A stretch of DNA of 64,000 nt from Bacteroidota bacterium (GTDB lineage Bacteria; Bacteroidota; Bacteroidia; B-17B0; Aurantibacillaceae), in assembly GCA_003153315.1 (NCBI GenBank), contig PLYA01000045.1, forward strand, positions 1 through 64,000, given 5' to 3'. The notes under the pieces are model-generated. The model saw only the letters and a list, made by a program, of their open reading frames with translations. It ran no database searches and was not told the DNA's origin. Positions 16,093 through 24,373 of this stretch are shown here, piece after piece. How positions within the stretch are numbered: the first letter of the stretch is position 1; each line of letters starts with the position of its first letter. Made by a program: the position numbers and the translations under genes.

Positions 16093-17892
16093 TTAAACTT
16101 TTACTCCTATAATAAGGATATCATCTACCTGTTCTAACTCTCCACGCCAGTTTTCGATGGTGGTGTTTAAGAAGTCTTTCTGTTGTTCTATTGGTTTTTT
16201 ACTGGTTTCTATAAGCAGATTTCTAAAGTTGCCTGTCATGTATTTTTTACCGTTAGGCCCGCCAAACTGGTCGGCATACCCATCACTAAAAATATAGAAG
16301 GTATCTCCTTTTTGCAGTTGAATAACATTATTAGTAAAGTTTTGAATATGGTCATCTATCCTAAACCCGATAGGGAACTTATTGGCTTTATATTGAATCA
16401 GTTTCCCTTCTCGTATTAAATAAAGTGGATTAAAAGCACCAGCGTATTGCAGCTCCATCTTATTATAATCAACACAACACAGGCTCATATCCATACCATC
16501 TTTGGTTTGGTTGGCAGTTTCTGCCTTACCCGATTTTGGGTTTAAAGTTTTTACAACTCCTTTACTCATTTTATCCATAATAATGGAAGGAGCAATGGCT
16601 ACTTCATCATTAAGAGTAATTTCTTTTAAAATATTATAGCCAACTAAACTCATAAATGCACCCGGAACTCCATGCCCCGTACAATCAATAGCCGCCACAT
16701 ACGATTTGTTTTCTATGTGGTTTATCCAATAGAAATCCCCACTTACAATGTCTTTAGGTTTAAATAATACAAACGATTGAGGTAGTATTTGTCTAACGGC
16801 AATATCTGTTGGGATGATAGCTTCTTGCAAGCGTTTGGCATAGCGTATGCTATCTGTAACGTGTTTGTATAATATTTCAAGCTGATTGTTTTTACTTTTA
16901 ATCTCTTCACTTTGTTTTACTACCTGTTCCGTGCGTTCAATTACCTTTTGTTCAAGTACACGCTCATTCTCTGCTAAATCAGTACGCATTTTTAGCAAAG
17001 CATGCCCCAAATTATCTTGTTCGCTAAGTGGTTTGTAATAAGAGTTAAAATTACCGCTACCTACTTCTTTAGCAAACTCTGTAGTAAGTTCCATTGACTG
17101 AACCAAGCCGTTAAGGGCAATATTCATGTCTCCAATTTCATCATTTTTATATTTTATACGGGTTTTTGGCAATACACCAAAGCTCATATCTTGCAGCACA
17201 TTTTTTAATTTCTGCACAGGTTTTACAATAGTTCTTATAGTGAAAAATGCAATTAAAACACCACCTATAACTAAACATATGCCTAAGTACTTTACAAATT
17301 GCATTAAAAAATTAAACGAGGTAAACATTTGATGAGTAACTATATCTGCATTGTTCTTTTCAGAATTAATAAGTGAAGTAAGTCCGTTGTATATAACTTT
17401 TAATTCCTCATCAGCTTCTTCTAAACTTAACTGAACCGGAAAAGTTATAGAAGCATCATCATAAGCCGAAAATGAATTTATCTGACTCATAATATCCTTT
17501 TGATATTTTTCAAAAAGATTATCCGTAAAAGAAAAAATGTTTTTTATTTGTTCTTTTTCATCTGGAGTCCAGTTAACAGAAAGGCTGTCTATTCCCTTTT
17601 TTAATCCGGGGTATTCATATTTAATCAGCTCGCGCAGTTCTTTCTTAAAAGGGTCGTCATTCGGACTTTGTACATGATACCATTTAGTAATTAATATTTG
17701 CGAACGTTGCAAGATAGAATGAAAGGATTCTAAGGAAGTAACACTGGGAGTAACTATCTTTACTACTTCATCAGTTTTCTTTTTACTTTCATTAATAATT
17801 ACATTGGTATATATAAAAGCTATAAGAGTAAATAAAATAACCAAGCCAAAACCCGCGCCTATTTTTTTTCCTATAGTAAATTTAAAAGCCAT
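16093..17892 (-). CDS. Membrane HAMP-SpoIIE (PP2C) serine phosphatase
   Basis: 599 aa. TM1 is at about 10-30, a helical periplasmic sensor region at 31-195, TM2 at about 198-220 (FVKYLGICLVIGGVLIAFFTI), HAMP to about 270, and coiled coil to 345. The SpoIIE domain runs from about 370 to the end: FVLFKPKDIVSGDFYW, AAIDCTGHGVPGAFMS (metal-binding Asp), KDGMDMSLCCVD, DTFYIFSDGYADQFGG and QVDDILIIGVKV. These phosphatases typically act on anti-sigma-factor antagonists. Its start directly abuts the stop of the TPR gene 17893-18783, which follows a YfiR-like gene, so a three-gene signalling operon is likely. Confidence 0.93.
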   Translation of the reverse strand: MAFKFTIGKKIGAGFGLVILFTLIAFIYTNVIINESKKKTDEVVKIVTPSVTSLESFHSILQRSQILITKWYHVQSPNDDPFKKELRELIKYEYPGLKKGIDSLSVNWTPDEKEQIKNIFSFTDNLFEKYQKDIMSQINSFSAYDDASITFPVQLSLEEADEELKVIYNGLTSLINSEKNNADIVTHQMFTSFNFLMQFVKYLGICLVIGGVLIAFFTIRTIVKPVQKLKNVLQDMSFGVLPKTRIKYKNDEIGDMNIALNGLVQSMELTTEFAKEVGSGNFNSYYKPLSEQDNLGHALLKMRTDLAENERVLEQKVIERTEQVVKQSEEIKSKNNQLEILYKHVTDSIRYAKRLQEAIIPTDIAVRQILPQSFVLFKPKDIVSGDFYWINHIENKSYVAAIDCTGHGVPGAFMSLVGYNILKEITLNDEVAIAPSIIMDKMSKGVVKTLNPKSGKAETANQTKDGMDMSLCCVDYNKMELQYAGAFNPLYLIREGKLIQYKANKFPIGFRIDDHIQNFTNNVIQLQKGDTFYIFSDGYADQFGGPNGKKYMTGNFRNLLIETSKKPIEQQKDFLNTTIENWRGELEQVDDILIIGVKV

Positions 17893-18783
17893 TTATTGTT
17901 TGCTCATCTCCTCAAATTTCTTTTTATACTCATTATATTTTTCGGTATCATTAAGCAAGTAATATATTCCGGCAAGCCCTTCAATAACCGATTTATCGTT
18001 TGGATTAATTTCATGAGCTTTTAAAAGATAAGGTAAGGATTGTTTTCCAAGTTTAATAGACTGGTCTTGATAGACGGGTAATTGGTCAAGTGGCACATCA
18101 TAATCCATTTTTTTAATAATATCAACCGCCTGGTTATAATATAAAACACCTAAGTTTTTATTGATAAAATCAGTATTATTATTTATTTCATAAGCTTTCA
18201 GCAGATATGTTTTAGCCATATCAAGCAGGTTTTTGGATGACTTTTGCTCATATCCTTTTTCAAACATAGAACCAATGGCTGAGTATACCTCATAGTTATA
18301 TTTCTTTTCATCAAAGGCAGGGTCAATAAGTTTCATAAGTTCTTTATGTCTATCAGAATTTATAATAGCCTGCTTGTAGCCTACGGTATCAAGTATTTTG
18401 TTTATATCGTTATGGTAAGTTGAAGCTAAATATTTTAAAGACTGAATTAAACTAGCCTTTTGAGGATTTTTATTATCCTTGTCTAATTGTAAAGATTGCA
18501 CAAAAGATTCAGCCGAGCTTTCTCTTAAAGGAGACGCCGGATTTTTACTTTCATTGGCCTTATATAAATCTTTGTATATAAAGCCTCGCACCATCCATGC
18601 CTGAAAATCTTTTGCAGTTTCAGGATTTTGAATAGCTTCATTAATCAAAACCTTAGCAGAATCAAGTTTTTTAGCCTGATATAACTCCGAAGCTTTTTGA
18701 ACCAAATCAGTTTGGGCAAAAGAAACCTGCTTTGCCAGTATAAACAGCAATAAACAAAAAGATATGTTTTTTAATCCTTTCAT
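17893..18783 (-). CDS. Exported TPR-repeat protein
   Basis: 296 aa. N-terminal signal peptide (LKNISFCLLLFILAKQVSFAQ), then TPR-like helices: ASELYQAKKLDSAKVLINEA near residue 35, a YLLKAYEINNNTDFINKNLG unit near 190, and YLLKAHEINPNDKSVIEGLAG near 255. It likely sits in the periplasm as a scaffold. It lies with no gap between the YfiR-like gene and the HAMP-SpoIIE phosphatase gene; that arrangement suggests it links a periplasmic signal to the phosphatase's sensor domain. Function inferred from context. Confidence 0.85.
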   Translation of the reverse strand: MKGLKNISFCLLLFILAKQVSFAQTDLVQKASELYQAKKLDSAKVLINEAIQNPETAKDFQAWMVRGFIYKDLYKANESKNPASPLRESSAESFVQSLQLDKDNKNPQKASLIQSLKYLASTYHNDINKILDTVGYKQAIINSDRHKELMKLIDPAFDEKKYNYEVYSAIGSMFEKGYEQKSSKNLLDMAKTYLLKAYEINNNTDFINKNLGVLYYNQAVDIIKKMDYDVPLDQLPVYQDQSIKLGKQSLPYLLKAHEINPNDKSVIEGLAGIYYLLNDTEKYNEYKKKFEEMSKQ

Positions 18784-19320
18784 TTAGTTAAAAACATTCG
18801 CGGCAAGTTTTTCAATACTAGAGCCTACATTTAATCCTGCTTTAGCTGCTGCGGCTTTATTTAATTCAAATTTTTGTCGGTTTTCTTCTATAATAAAATT
18901 AATGGCAGCACCCACTTTAGCCAAACCTTGTTTATCGGTAATAATTAAAACACCCTTACCTTTAAATTTAACCAGCGCATCTGCCAGTAAATGAGATTTA
19001 TCGGGCGTTATGAAAAGAATGTTAGACCTTTCAATCTCATTAATAAGTTGATTGTTTTTAATTTCAATCTTTTGTGAACCAACCATTTTGGTTTTTGCCA
19101 TATTACTTAGTTCATTTACTAAACCTGTATTTTCACCTAAAATGGTAATGGTAAAGTTGCCCTCCTTGTTATTTATCCATTCAAAATATTTAGTGAAATT
19201 ATAAATGTAGGCAGCTTTAATTTTTGCCTGAGTATCTTCTTTTTGTTGTAATAAGGGGTATTCAACCCAATCAGTTGATAAAGTAAGGAAGGCTATGGAC
19301 AGAAATAAAAACTTACGCAT
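18784..19320 (-). CDS. YfiR-family (DUF4154) periplasmic protein
   Basis: 178 aa with an N-terminal hydrophobic export signal. Family features: IKAAYIYNFTKYFEWI (residues 34-49), ITILGENTGLVNELS, a strand-helix ILFITPDKSHL, GVLIITDKQGLAKVGAAINF and the C-terminal KFELNKAAAAKAGLNVGSSI. YfiR of Pseudomonas is a periplasmic repressor of the HAMP-GGDEF enzyme YfiN. Here the co-encoded HAMP enzyme is a SpoIIE phosphatase (16093-17892), so the same type of control may act on a different output. It is the first gene of the operon. Confidence 0.88.
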   Translation of the reverse strand: MRKFLFLSIAFLTLSTDWVEYPLLQQKEDTQAKIKAAYIYNFTKYFEWINNKEGNFTITILGENTGLVNELSNMAKTKMVGSQKIEIKNNQLINEIERSNILFITPDKSHLLADALVKFKGKGVLIITDKQGLAKVGAAINFIIEENRQKFELNKAAAAKAGLNVGSSIEKLAANVFN

Positions 19321-19375
19321 AAACGCGAATACTCCTTTTTTAAGAGGAGTTTCAAATATACAAATAAGTTTTTAG

Positions 19376-20371
19376 CTATAAACGGAAAGAAAAACCTACG
19401 TAAGGCAAAGCAAAAGCTGTATTAGTAGTTGAGCCTTTATTTGTAGACGTAAAAAATACCCCATCTATACCAAAAACCCATGAAATGTTTGGTTTTATGG
19501 CAGTTCTAATAGCCGGAGACAAACTGTAGAATCCCATTTGCGAGGCGGCAAGATTAGAAGTATTGTATACAGTAATTTTTGGAGCAGCAAGAAACTCTGC
19601 CACAAAGTGTATTTTAGCAGAGATTGCGTAAGACATAGCTGCTCCTGCCATAACGGAGTATATATTATCAAAATAACCGGCTCTTCCAAATCCTCCTCTT
19701 CGTCTTCGTTGAGGCTTTATATAATAATCTAGGTTTCCATAGCCGGCAAAAACGGTAAAGTTATCCTTAACGTCTCCGTATGTTACTTTAGCAAGCCCGC
19801 CACCGCCATACGATTTAGTACTAAGCCACGAGCCCGTACCTAAAAGCCCGTCAACCCCTATATAAAGTTTATGTGCTACCTCAAAGTTTGCTTTTGCATG
19901 AAGCGAAATAGGTGCTGCAAGCACAGAGGTAGAAATGCCCAGCGAAAAGTTTTGGTTAAAGGCATAGTTAATATTATTATTAAAGATAAAACCGTTGGAA
20001 CTTCCATAAACTTCTCCTTTCTTTAAAAGAAAAGCATTACTGAATACCACATAATAATTATAGGCAATGTTGGGTATATGAATAAGCATATTGCCCGTAG
20101 AGTCTTTGGTGGTATGACCATTTATAAAATCAATACTATTGATTTGTTTTTTAGGTACATGAATTAAAACCCCTACGCTACTTTTTAAATAAATTAATGA
20201 ATCGTTTTGTTTTTCTATATATCCTTTATATAAAGAGCCGTCGTGCATTTTAATTTCGCAGAGCATAGTTTTTGGGGCGGTTTTGGGTAAAATAGAATCG
20301 TTTTGTGCAAAACAGTTACTAGGTAATAGCGAATAGGTAATGGTAATAAGAAAGAAAATTAGTTTCCGCAT
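19376..20371 (-). CDS. Outer-membrane beta-barrel protein, unknown function
   Basis: 331 aa. Signal peptide (KLIFFLITITYSLLPSNCFAQ), then a short strand-rich domain of about 90 residues (LCEIKMHDGSLYKGYIEKQ, IDFINGHTTK) that reads as a small beta domain, followed by alternating hydrophobic strands typical of an outer-membrane barrel and a C-terminal aromatic (GFSFRL). A basic loop PQRRRRGGFGRAG lies near residue 225. No specific family is recognised. It is transcribed toward, but 55 bp from, the YfiR gene and may precede the operon in the same transcript. Confidence 0.8.
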   Translation of the reverse strand: MRKLIFFLITITYSLLPSNCFAQNDSILPKTAPKTMLCEIKMHDGSLYKGYIEKQNDSLIYLKSSVGVLIHVPKKQINSIDFINGHTTKDSTGNMLIHIPNIAYNYYVVFSNAFLLKKGEVYGSSNGFIFNNNINYAFNQNFSLGISTSVLAAPISLHAKANFEVAHKLYIGVDGLLGTGSWLSTKSYGGGGLAKVTYGDVKDNFTVFAGYGNLDYYIKPQRRRRGGFGRAGYFDNIYSVMAGAAMSYAISAKIHFVAEFLAAPKITVYNTSNLAASQMGFYSLSPAIRTAIKPNISWVFGIDGVFFTSTNKGSTTNTAFALPYVGFSFRL

Positions 20372-20491
20372 ACTACAAAAGTATACATAAAAAAGGGCAG
20401 TCTTTTTGTTTTTAACACCTTTAAACTAACAGGTGGGTGTTATCAAAGAACCTCTCTTGCGTTTTCCTAAAAAGGGAAGGGTTAGGTGCAG

Positions 20492-21220
20492 CTATGTAAT
20501 AATACAAAAAAACACAGGGCTCCAGCTATGTATTACCCCACGGGTATCTACCCAGGCGGCAAAGCCCCATAGTTTTTGTCCGGCTGTTTCTCTGCTTACA
20601 TCTTTAGTGAAGGGAGATTTTTGCGCCTCTATGTGTTTGTTGCAAGCCTCCTCTCCGGTAGGAGCAGCAGCGTTGGCAGCCGTAATAATATACTGTATTA
20701 AAATATGGTGCATGCCTGCTTCTACGCCCTGCGATTTGCTGCCCAACGCACCAAAACTAAAGGTTACTGTGCCCGGACTGTTAGATTTTGCCGCTATAGC
20801 CGGATAGTCAGGCACTTCACGCTCTACTATAGAAGTTTGCGTGCTATGCTTACCTGTTCCTGTGTTTGCGGTAATAGGCAAACCAATTAGTTGTTTTTGA
20901 TAATCGCTAAGGGCATCATTATTACGTATGTATTGGGCTGTAATTTGCTGTATTCCGCTTTTAAAAAGCTTTTCTGCTTTGTTGCGTGCCGTAATGAATG
21001 CCCTGCCGGGGTATGTATGCGGAGGTGCTGCATTATATGCCGACACATAAGCAGCTTGCAAAGCCAGCAATGCCTCCATTTTACTACCCACGCCCGTAGG
21101 TATGCCTGTTAAAGGACCAATTACAGAGTCTTGTACCTCCGTCATAAAGGTTTCCTGCCATAAGTAGAACCGAAGTAGCTGCATCGGAATCCAATACACT
21201 CTTTTCTTTTTTGTTTTCAT
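20492..21220 (-). CDS. Conserved-type hypothetical protein
   Basis: 242 aa, no signal peptide. N-terminus MKTKKKRVYWIPMQ, then helical segments rich in alanine (LLALQAAYVSAYNAAPPH, AEKLFKSGIQQITAQYIRNN), a G-rich linker (LPITANTGTGKHS), a beta region (GTVTFSFGALGSKSQG) and a C-terminal GFAAWVDTRGVIHSWSPV end. The layout (helical bundle then strands ending in a tryptophan-rich motif) is familiar from uncharacterised Bacteroidota proteins, but I cannot assign a role. An array of 21-bp palindromic repeats lies 30-214 bp upstream of its start and may control it. Confidence 0.7.
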   Translation of the reverse strand: MKTKKKRVYWIPMQLLRFYLWQETFMTEVQDSVIGPLTGIPTGVGSKMEALLALQAAYVSAYNAAPPHTYPGRAFITARNKAEKLFKSGIQQITAQYIRNNDALSDYQKQLIGLPITANTGTGKHSTQTSIVEREVPDYPAIAAKSNSPGTVTFSFGALGSKSQGVEAGMHHILIQYIITAANAAAPTGEEACNKHIEAQKSPFTKDVSRETAGQKLWGFAAWVDTRGVIHSWSPVFFCIIT

Positions 21221-21250
21221 GGTTATATATTTTTATTAGTTAATAATCCT

Positions 21251-21434
21251 GTTTAGTTATTCGGGTAATCGAGTTAGTTATCATGATAAGCAAGTTCATT
21301 ATCAGGGTAACTAAGTTCATTATCTTGATAAGTAAGTCTGTTATCAAGGTAATTAAGTTCCTTATCCGGATAACTAAGTTCATTAGCATGGTAACTAAGT
21401 TTGTTATCAGGATAAGAGAGTTCCTTATCCGTTG
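21251..21434. repeat. 21-bp tandem array of TTATCnnGRTAA palindromes (8.7 copies)
   Basis: Units start at 21251, 21272, 21293, 21314, 21335, 21356, 21377, 21398 and 21419 (partial). Even units (2, 4, 6, 8) contain the perfect 12-bp palindrome TTATCnnGATAA (21278-21289, 21320-21331, 21362-21373, 21404-21415). Odd units carry GGTAA instead of GATAA, so the higher-order period is 42 bp. Because 21 is a multiple of 3, both strands are open and read as heptads, but there are no proper starts or family features. The array sits just upstream of the gene at 20492-21220. Confidence 0.88.
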
Positions 21435-21597
21435 TTTTTTTTTCAAAGAGCCTTTTTCTACTTGTTTGCCATAGCTAAGTTACCTAAACATGGGCTATTA
21501 ACCAAGGAATGCAAGGTATTTAGTTACTAACTACGGTTAATACTTTGCATTAGGAAATGTGGGGTTTTCGTTTATATTATAGGGACGGAGGTTTTTG

Positions 21598-21605
21598 TAT
21601 ATTTG
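21598..21605 (+). promoter_or_regulatory. TAnnTTTG promoter element (TATATTTG)
   Basis: It matches the Bacteroidota primary sigma -7 consensus. Only 4 bp separate it from the GTG start at 21610, so the transcript would begin at or within a few bases of the start codon. Confidence 0.55.
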
Positions 21606-21609
21606 AGGG

Positions 21610-22278
21610 GTGAAAAAGGTTACTCCTATATTATTTCTTCTTCTATCATTCTCTGCTTTCGCACAAAAGACTGATAGTACCAAAAAGCAGTTAGGCTTGG
21701 TTGTTAAGGGAGATATTTTAATGCCCATTTATTCTTTAGTGAATACTGACCATTATAAAATACACTCATTTACAGTAGAAAAATTGTTTAGTAAGAGGCA
21801 TAGTTTGCAATTAACCGTTTTATCACTTACTCAAAATACTAAATCAGTAAAGGAGTATAATAATATAACAAATACTAATCAGATGAATTTTAGTTCTCTG
21901 GCAATAATTCCTGAATATAAATTCTTTGTCTCTAAAAAGAAGAACCATACCGGATATTATGTTGGGGCTTTTGCCCAATATCTTTATGATATAGGGAAGA
22001 TTGCAAGCACTCAATTTATACCTGCTGGATATAGTTTTCCTTATTATCCTAATACTCCGGCAGTAACTTATTATGATAATACGGAGATTATTTATCAACG
22101 CCTTGCAATAGGTTTAATGAATGGCATCCAATATTATTTATTTAACCACCTTGTTATAGATTGTCTTGTTGGAATAGGTCCAGTCGGCACAATTGTTCAA
22201 AAGGGTTCAGGTACTCCTAATACCTATATAGACCCATTAGTTCCAAGAGCAGCCATAAATATTGGCTATAAGTTTTAA
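21610..22278 (+). CDS. Outer-membrane beta-barrel protein
   Basis: 222 aa from a GTG start at 21610; no upstream ATG fits and the signal peptide (KKVTPILFLLLSFSAFAQ) begins directly there. The mature part is made of alternating amphipathic strands (LGLVVKGDILMPIYSL, HSLQLTVLSLTQN, GYYVGAFAQYLYDIGK, AIGLMNGIQYYLFNHLVIDC) and ends RAAINIGYKF, a terminal phenylalanine typical of Bam-assembled barrels. The size fits an 8-stranded porin-like protein. No specific substrate or family can be named. Confidence 0.82.
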   Translation: MKKVTPILFLLLSFSAFAQKTDSTKKQLGLVVKGDILMPIYSLVNTDHYKIHSFTVEKLFSKRHSLQLTVLSLTQNTKSVKEYNNITNTNQMNFSSLAIIPEYKFFVSKKKNHTGYYVGAFAQYLYDIGKIASTQFIPAGYSFPYYPNTPAVTYYDNTEIIYQRLAIGLMNGIQYYLFNHLVIDCLVGIGPVGTIVQKGSGTPNTYIDPLVPRAAINIGYKF

Positions 22279-22280
22279 GC

Positions 22281-22373
22281 CCGCTCGCGTTAGGGATTGC
22301 AACGAAAATCCTTTTGTTGTAATCGGCAAAAGATTGCAGTGCAAAGCCCGCCGTTGTAATCAACGGAACGCCC
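22281..22373 (-). repeat. Interspersed palindromic element (GGGCGTTCC family)
   Basis: Read on the minus strand it opens GGGCGTTCCGTTGATTACAA, contains GGCGGGCTTTGCACTGCAATC and ends in ATCCCTAACGCGAGCGGG. An internal hairpin pairs AATC.TTTT with AAAA.GATT around TTGTTGTAATCGGC. A second, rearranged member is at 25287-25593. From memory, elements with these words are common between Bacteroidota genes; whether this copy is a terminator for the convergent genes on each side (both stop within 3 bp of it) is an inference. Confidence 0.6.
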
Positions 22374-22375
22374 TA

Positions 22376-23581
22376 CTAATAAGCGTAATCTTTTAAATAA
22401 TCAAAAGCAGGCATTAGTTTACCTTGTTTGCATATTGTGGCGCGCTCAATAACTTTATCGGTATCGGGGTTTAGCAGGCAGGGTATTACGCGCTCTTCCA
22501 AATCTTTTCCAAAATCATCGCTGCTGTCGCGGGGCAATTCGCAAGGCAGGTTATCTACCGCCATGATGCAAATGGTATCTTTAGTAAAGGCCAAATCTTC
22601 TTTATCGGTTTTCATGTTATACCCATAAAAAGGCTTATCAATGGTACTGGCGCGTATGGTAGTTGGCACCGAGCCATTAATATCGCAGGTTATATCGGCA
22701 ATTACACTTACATGAAAATCAGCAGCTTTAATATCATCGGTAGTAAACATTTTAGGCGAGCGGGGGTCCCAGTAATGGGCAGAGATAAACAAATCAGTCT
22801 CTTTGGTATAAGGCGCAAACTTACTGGTAAAATGCTCGGGGTGTTTAAAGAAATCGTGCAAATCAAAGTTATGGTCGCCCTCACGCTCTACATAGTCTTT
22901 AGGGTTTAACTGACAATACACAGGCTCACGAAATGAACTCATCAAAAACTCTTCGGGGGTTACTTTGCGGATACGTAAGGCAGATAATGTCTCAATAGCA
23001 CCATTGGCAACACGTCCGCCACCCGTAAGCGCAATTTTAATATTTGGGAGCTTTACGCGTTTAAGTTCTTCTTCCATCTCGGCTCTGTCGCGGCATTTAT
23101 GCGCAGCGTGCAAACGAAACAAATCATACTTCAACCCATAACCTAAAATACCGTTATAAGCCCCAACTACACCCGCATATCGCCCAAAACCAATAATACG
23201 GTTATGGTTTTTATCCGTCAGGGTTTCATAATCTATCATCTCTATTTGCTTGCTTATCAGGGAATGCATTAGTTTACTATTGTGAGGCTGTTTCTTTATC
23301 GTATGAGAAAAGAAAAAGTATTTCTTGTTAGGAATGAGCTTATCAGCAGGCACTTCTTTTACGCCCATTAGTATATCGCAATCGGATAAATCTTCTTTAA
23401 GCGTAACGCCAAAAGCCGTATATTCACTATCATGATAGCAACGTATGGCGCTTGGTTGCACATATATTTCTAAGTTTGGGTATTGCTTGGTTAGCTCAGC
23501 ACAAATTAAGGGAGTTAGCGGTACGCGCAAATCAGCCGGAGTTTTTTCTTCGCGCAGAACGCCTATTTTTACTTTAGTCAT
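22376..23581 (-). CDS. NAD-dependent saccharopine/alanine dehydrogenase-like protein (Lys1 type)
   Basis: 401 aa. The N-terminus (KIGVLREEKTPADLRVPLTP) is the AlaDh/PNT N-terminal domain signature. A DYETL segment follows the substrate-site lysines (PADKLIPNKKYFFFSH). The Rossmann strand appears as IKIALTGGGRVANGAIETLSALRIRKV (near residue 178). The C-terminal half contains ADITCDINGSVPTTIRAST, typical of lysine-forming saccharopine dehydrogenases. Family reaction: reversible NAD-linked cleavage of saccharopine to lysine and 2-oxoglutarate. Exact substrate is not proven. It is single-gene and convergent with the barrel gene. Confidence 0.88.
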   Translation of the reverse strand: MTKVKIGVLREEKTPADLRVPLTPLICAELTKQYPNLEIYVQPSAIRCYHDSEYTAFGVTLKEDLSDCDILMGVKEVPADKLIPNKKYFFFSHTIKKQPHNSKLMHSLISKQIEMIDYETLTDKNHNRIIGFGRYAGVVGAYNGILGYGLKYDLFRLHAAHKCRDRAEMEEELKRVKLPNIKIALTGGGRVANGAIETLSALRIRKVTPEEFLMSSFREPVYCQLNPKDYVEREGDHNFDLHDFFKHPEHFTSKFAPYTKETDLFISAHYWDPRSPKMFTTDDIKAADFHVSVIADITCDINGSVPTTIRASTIDKPFYGYNMKTDKEDLAFTKDTICIMAVDNLPCELPRDSSDDFGKDLEERVIPCLLNPDTDKVIERATICKQGKLMPAFDYLKDYAY

Positions 23582-23590
23582 AGATGAAAT

Positions 23591-23627
23591 TTTGACAAAT
23601 ATAAGAGCTTAATTTTATGTATCTTTG
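23591..23627 (+). promoter_or_regulatory. tmRNA promoter
   Basis: TTTG at 23591-23594 and TATCTTTG at 23620-23627 fit the Bacteroidota sigma consensus (TTTG, then TAnnTTTG), with a spacer of 25 bp, slightly longer than usual. The -7 element lies 17 bp before the mature tmRNA 5' end. Confidence 0.65.
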
Positions 23628-23644
23628 TGTGTTCTTTGATTTAT

Positions 23645-24009
23645 GGGCCCGACCGGTTTTGACAGCGAGAGCAGTAGGATTGTAAGCACGTGGTGTGTTG
23701 TGAACATGACACCTAAAACCTAATTCTCAAAACTTCAATTGGCGAAAATAACTACGCCATGGCTGCTTAATTAGCTCAGCTAATTCAGCCTTTGCAACCC
23801 CATTAGCGCCCTTGCTTAGCGAGTGGGATGTTGCATCATAAAATAGCAAGTTGTTTTAGTGATGTTGTTAACTAAAGCAATATCAGCAACTAAGCTTTTG
23901 GTTGGTTTGTGTAAATACCTGCCATTTGACGAAAATTAAATTTGCGCTAAACGTGTAGAAAGCTTTTTTATTCCTTGTTTGGACGAGGGTTCGAATCCCT
24001 CCGGGTCCA
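23645..24009 (+). ncRNA. ssrA: Transfer-messenger RNA (tmRNA)
   Basis: The 5' end GGGCCCGACCGGTTTTGACAG and the 3' end GGTTCGAATCCCTCCGGGTCC are the tmRNA tRNA-like domain. GGGCCCG (23645-23651) pairs fully with CGGGTCC (24002-24008), including one G-U. The discriminator A is at 24009 and the CCA is not encoded. The tag frame GGC GAA AAT AAC TAC GCC ATG GCT GCT TAA at 23741-23770 gives GENNYAMAA. It rescues stalled ribosomes by trans-translation with SmpB. Pseudoknot regions lie in 23771-23960. The 365-nt length is normal. Confidence 0.96.
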
Positions 24010-24011
24010 CA

Positions 24012-24051
24012 AATTGTGCTATAATACAATTTATTGTGTTGTAGCACAATT
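24012..24051 (+). terminator. Hairpin terminator after tmRNA
   Basis: AATTGTGCT (24012-24020) pairs with AGCACAATT (24043-24051), with further pairing of AATACAA against TTGTGTT inside. A T-rich tail (TCCTTTCTTGTTT) follows. Beyond it, 24052-24316 holds nothing I can identify. Confidence 0.7.
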
Positions 24052-24316
24052 CCTTTCTTGTTTGAATTGATAACTTAGAACTAATAACTAAGACGTGTCT
24101 TTTTCTGCTTATTACTACTAACTGTTATAAGAGCAGGGATAAAATAAAAAGTAACATAGCCCTGCTTCTTAACTATTACACTTAATGAGAGATTTAGTTG
24201 ATTGAGTAGTAAGGATTGTACCTGCATTTTCCTGAAAAGGAAATAAATTTTCTTTTTTGCTTGTAATGGCATTATTCTTCCATCTTAAATAAGACAAAAT
24301 TAGCTCTAAAATGTTC

Positions 24317-24324
24317 TACCTTTG
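24317..24324 (+). promoter_or_regulatory. TAnnTTTG promoter element of the DUF2911 gene
   Basis: TACCTTTG matches the -7 consensus. It predicts a transcript start near 24331 and a leader of about 40 bases before the ATG at 24374. Confidence 0.6.
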
Positions 24325-24373
24325 TCGCCGATTAAAACGAAAAATACACTAACAAAAAAATTAAACCCAAACC

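Noticed and set aside
21240-21446. Open frames on both strands through the first 21-bp array, reading as leucine/isoleucine heptads
   Set aside because: They are a by-product of a period divisible by three without stop codons; the starts are weak and there are no family features. The palindromes explain the array better.
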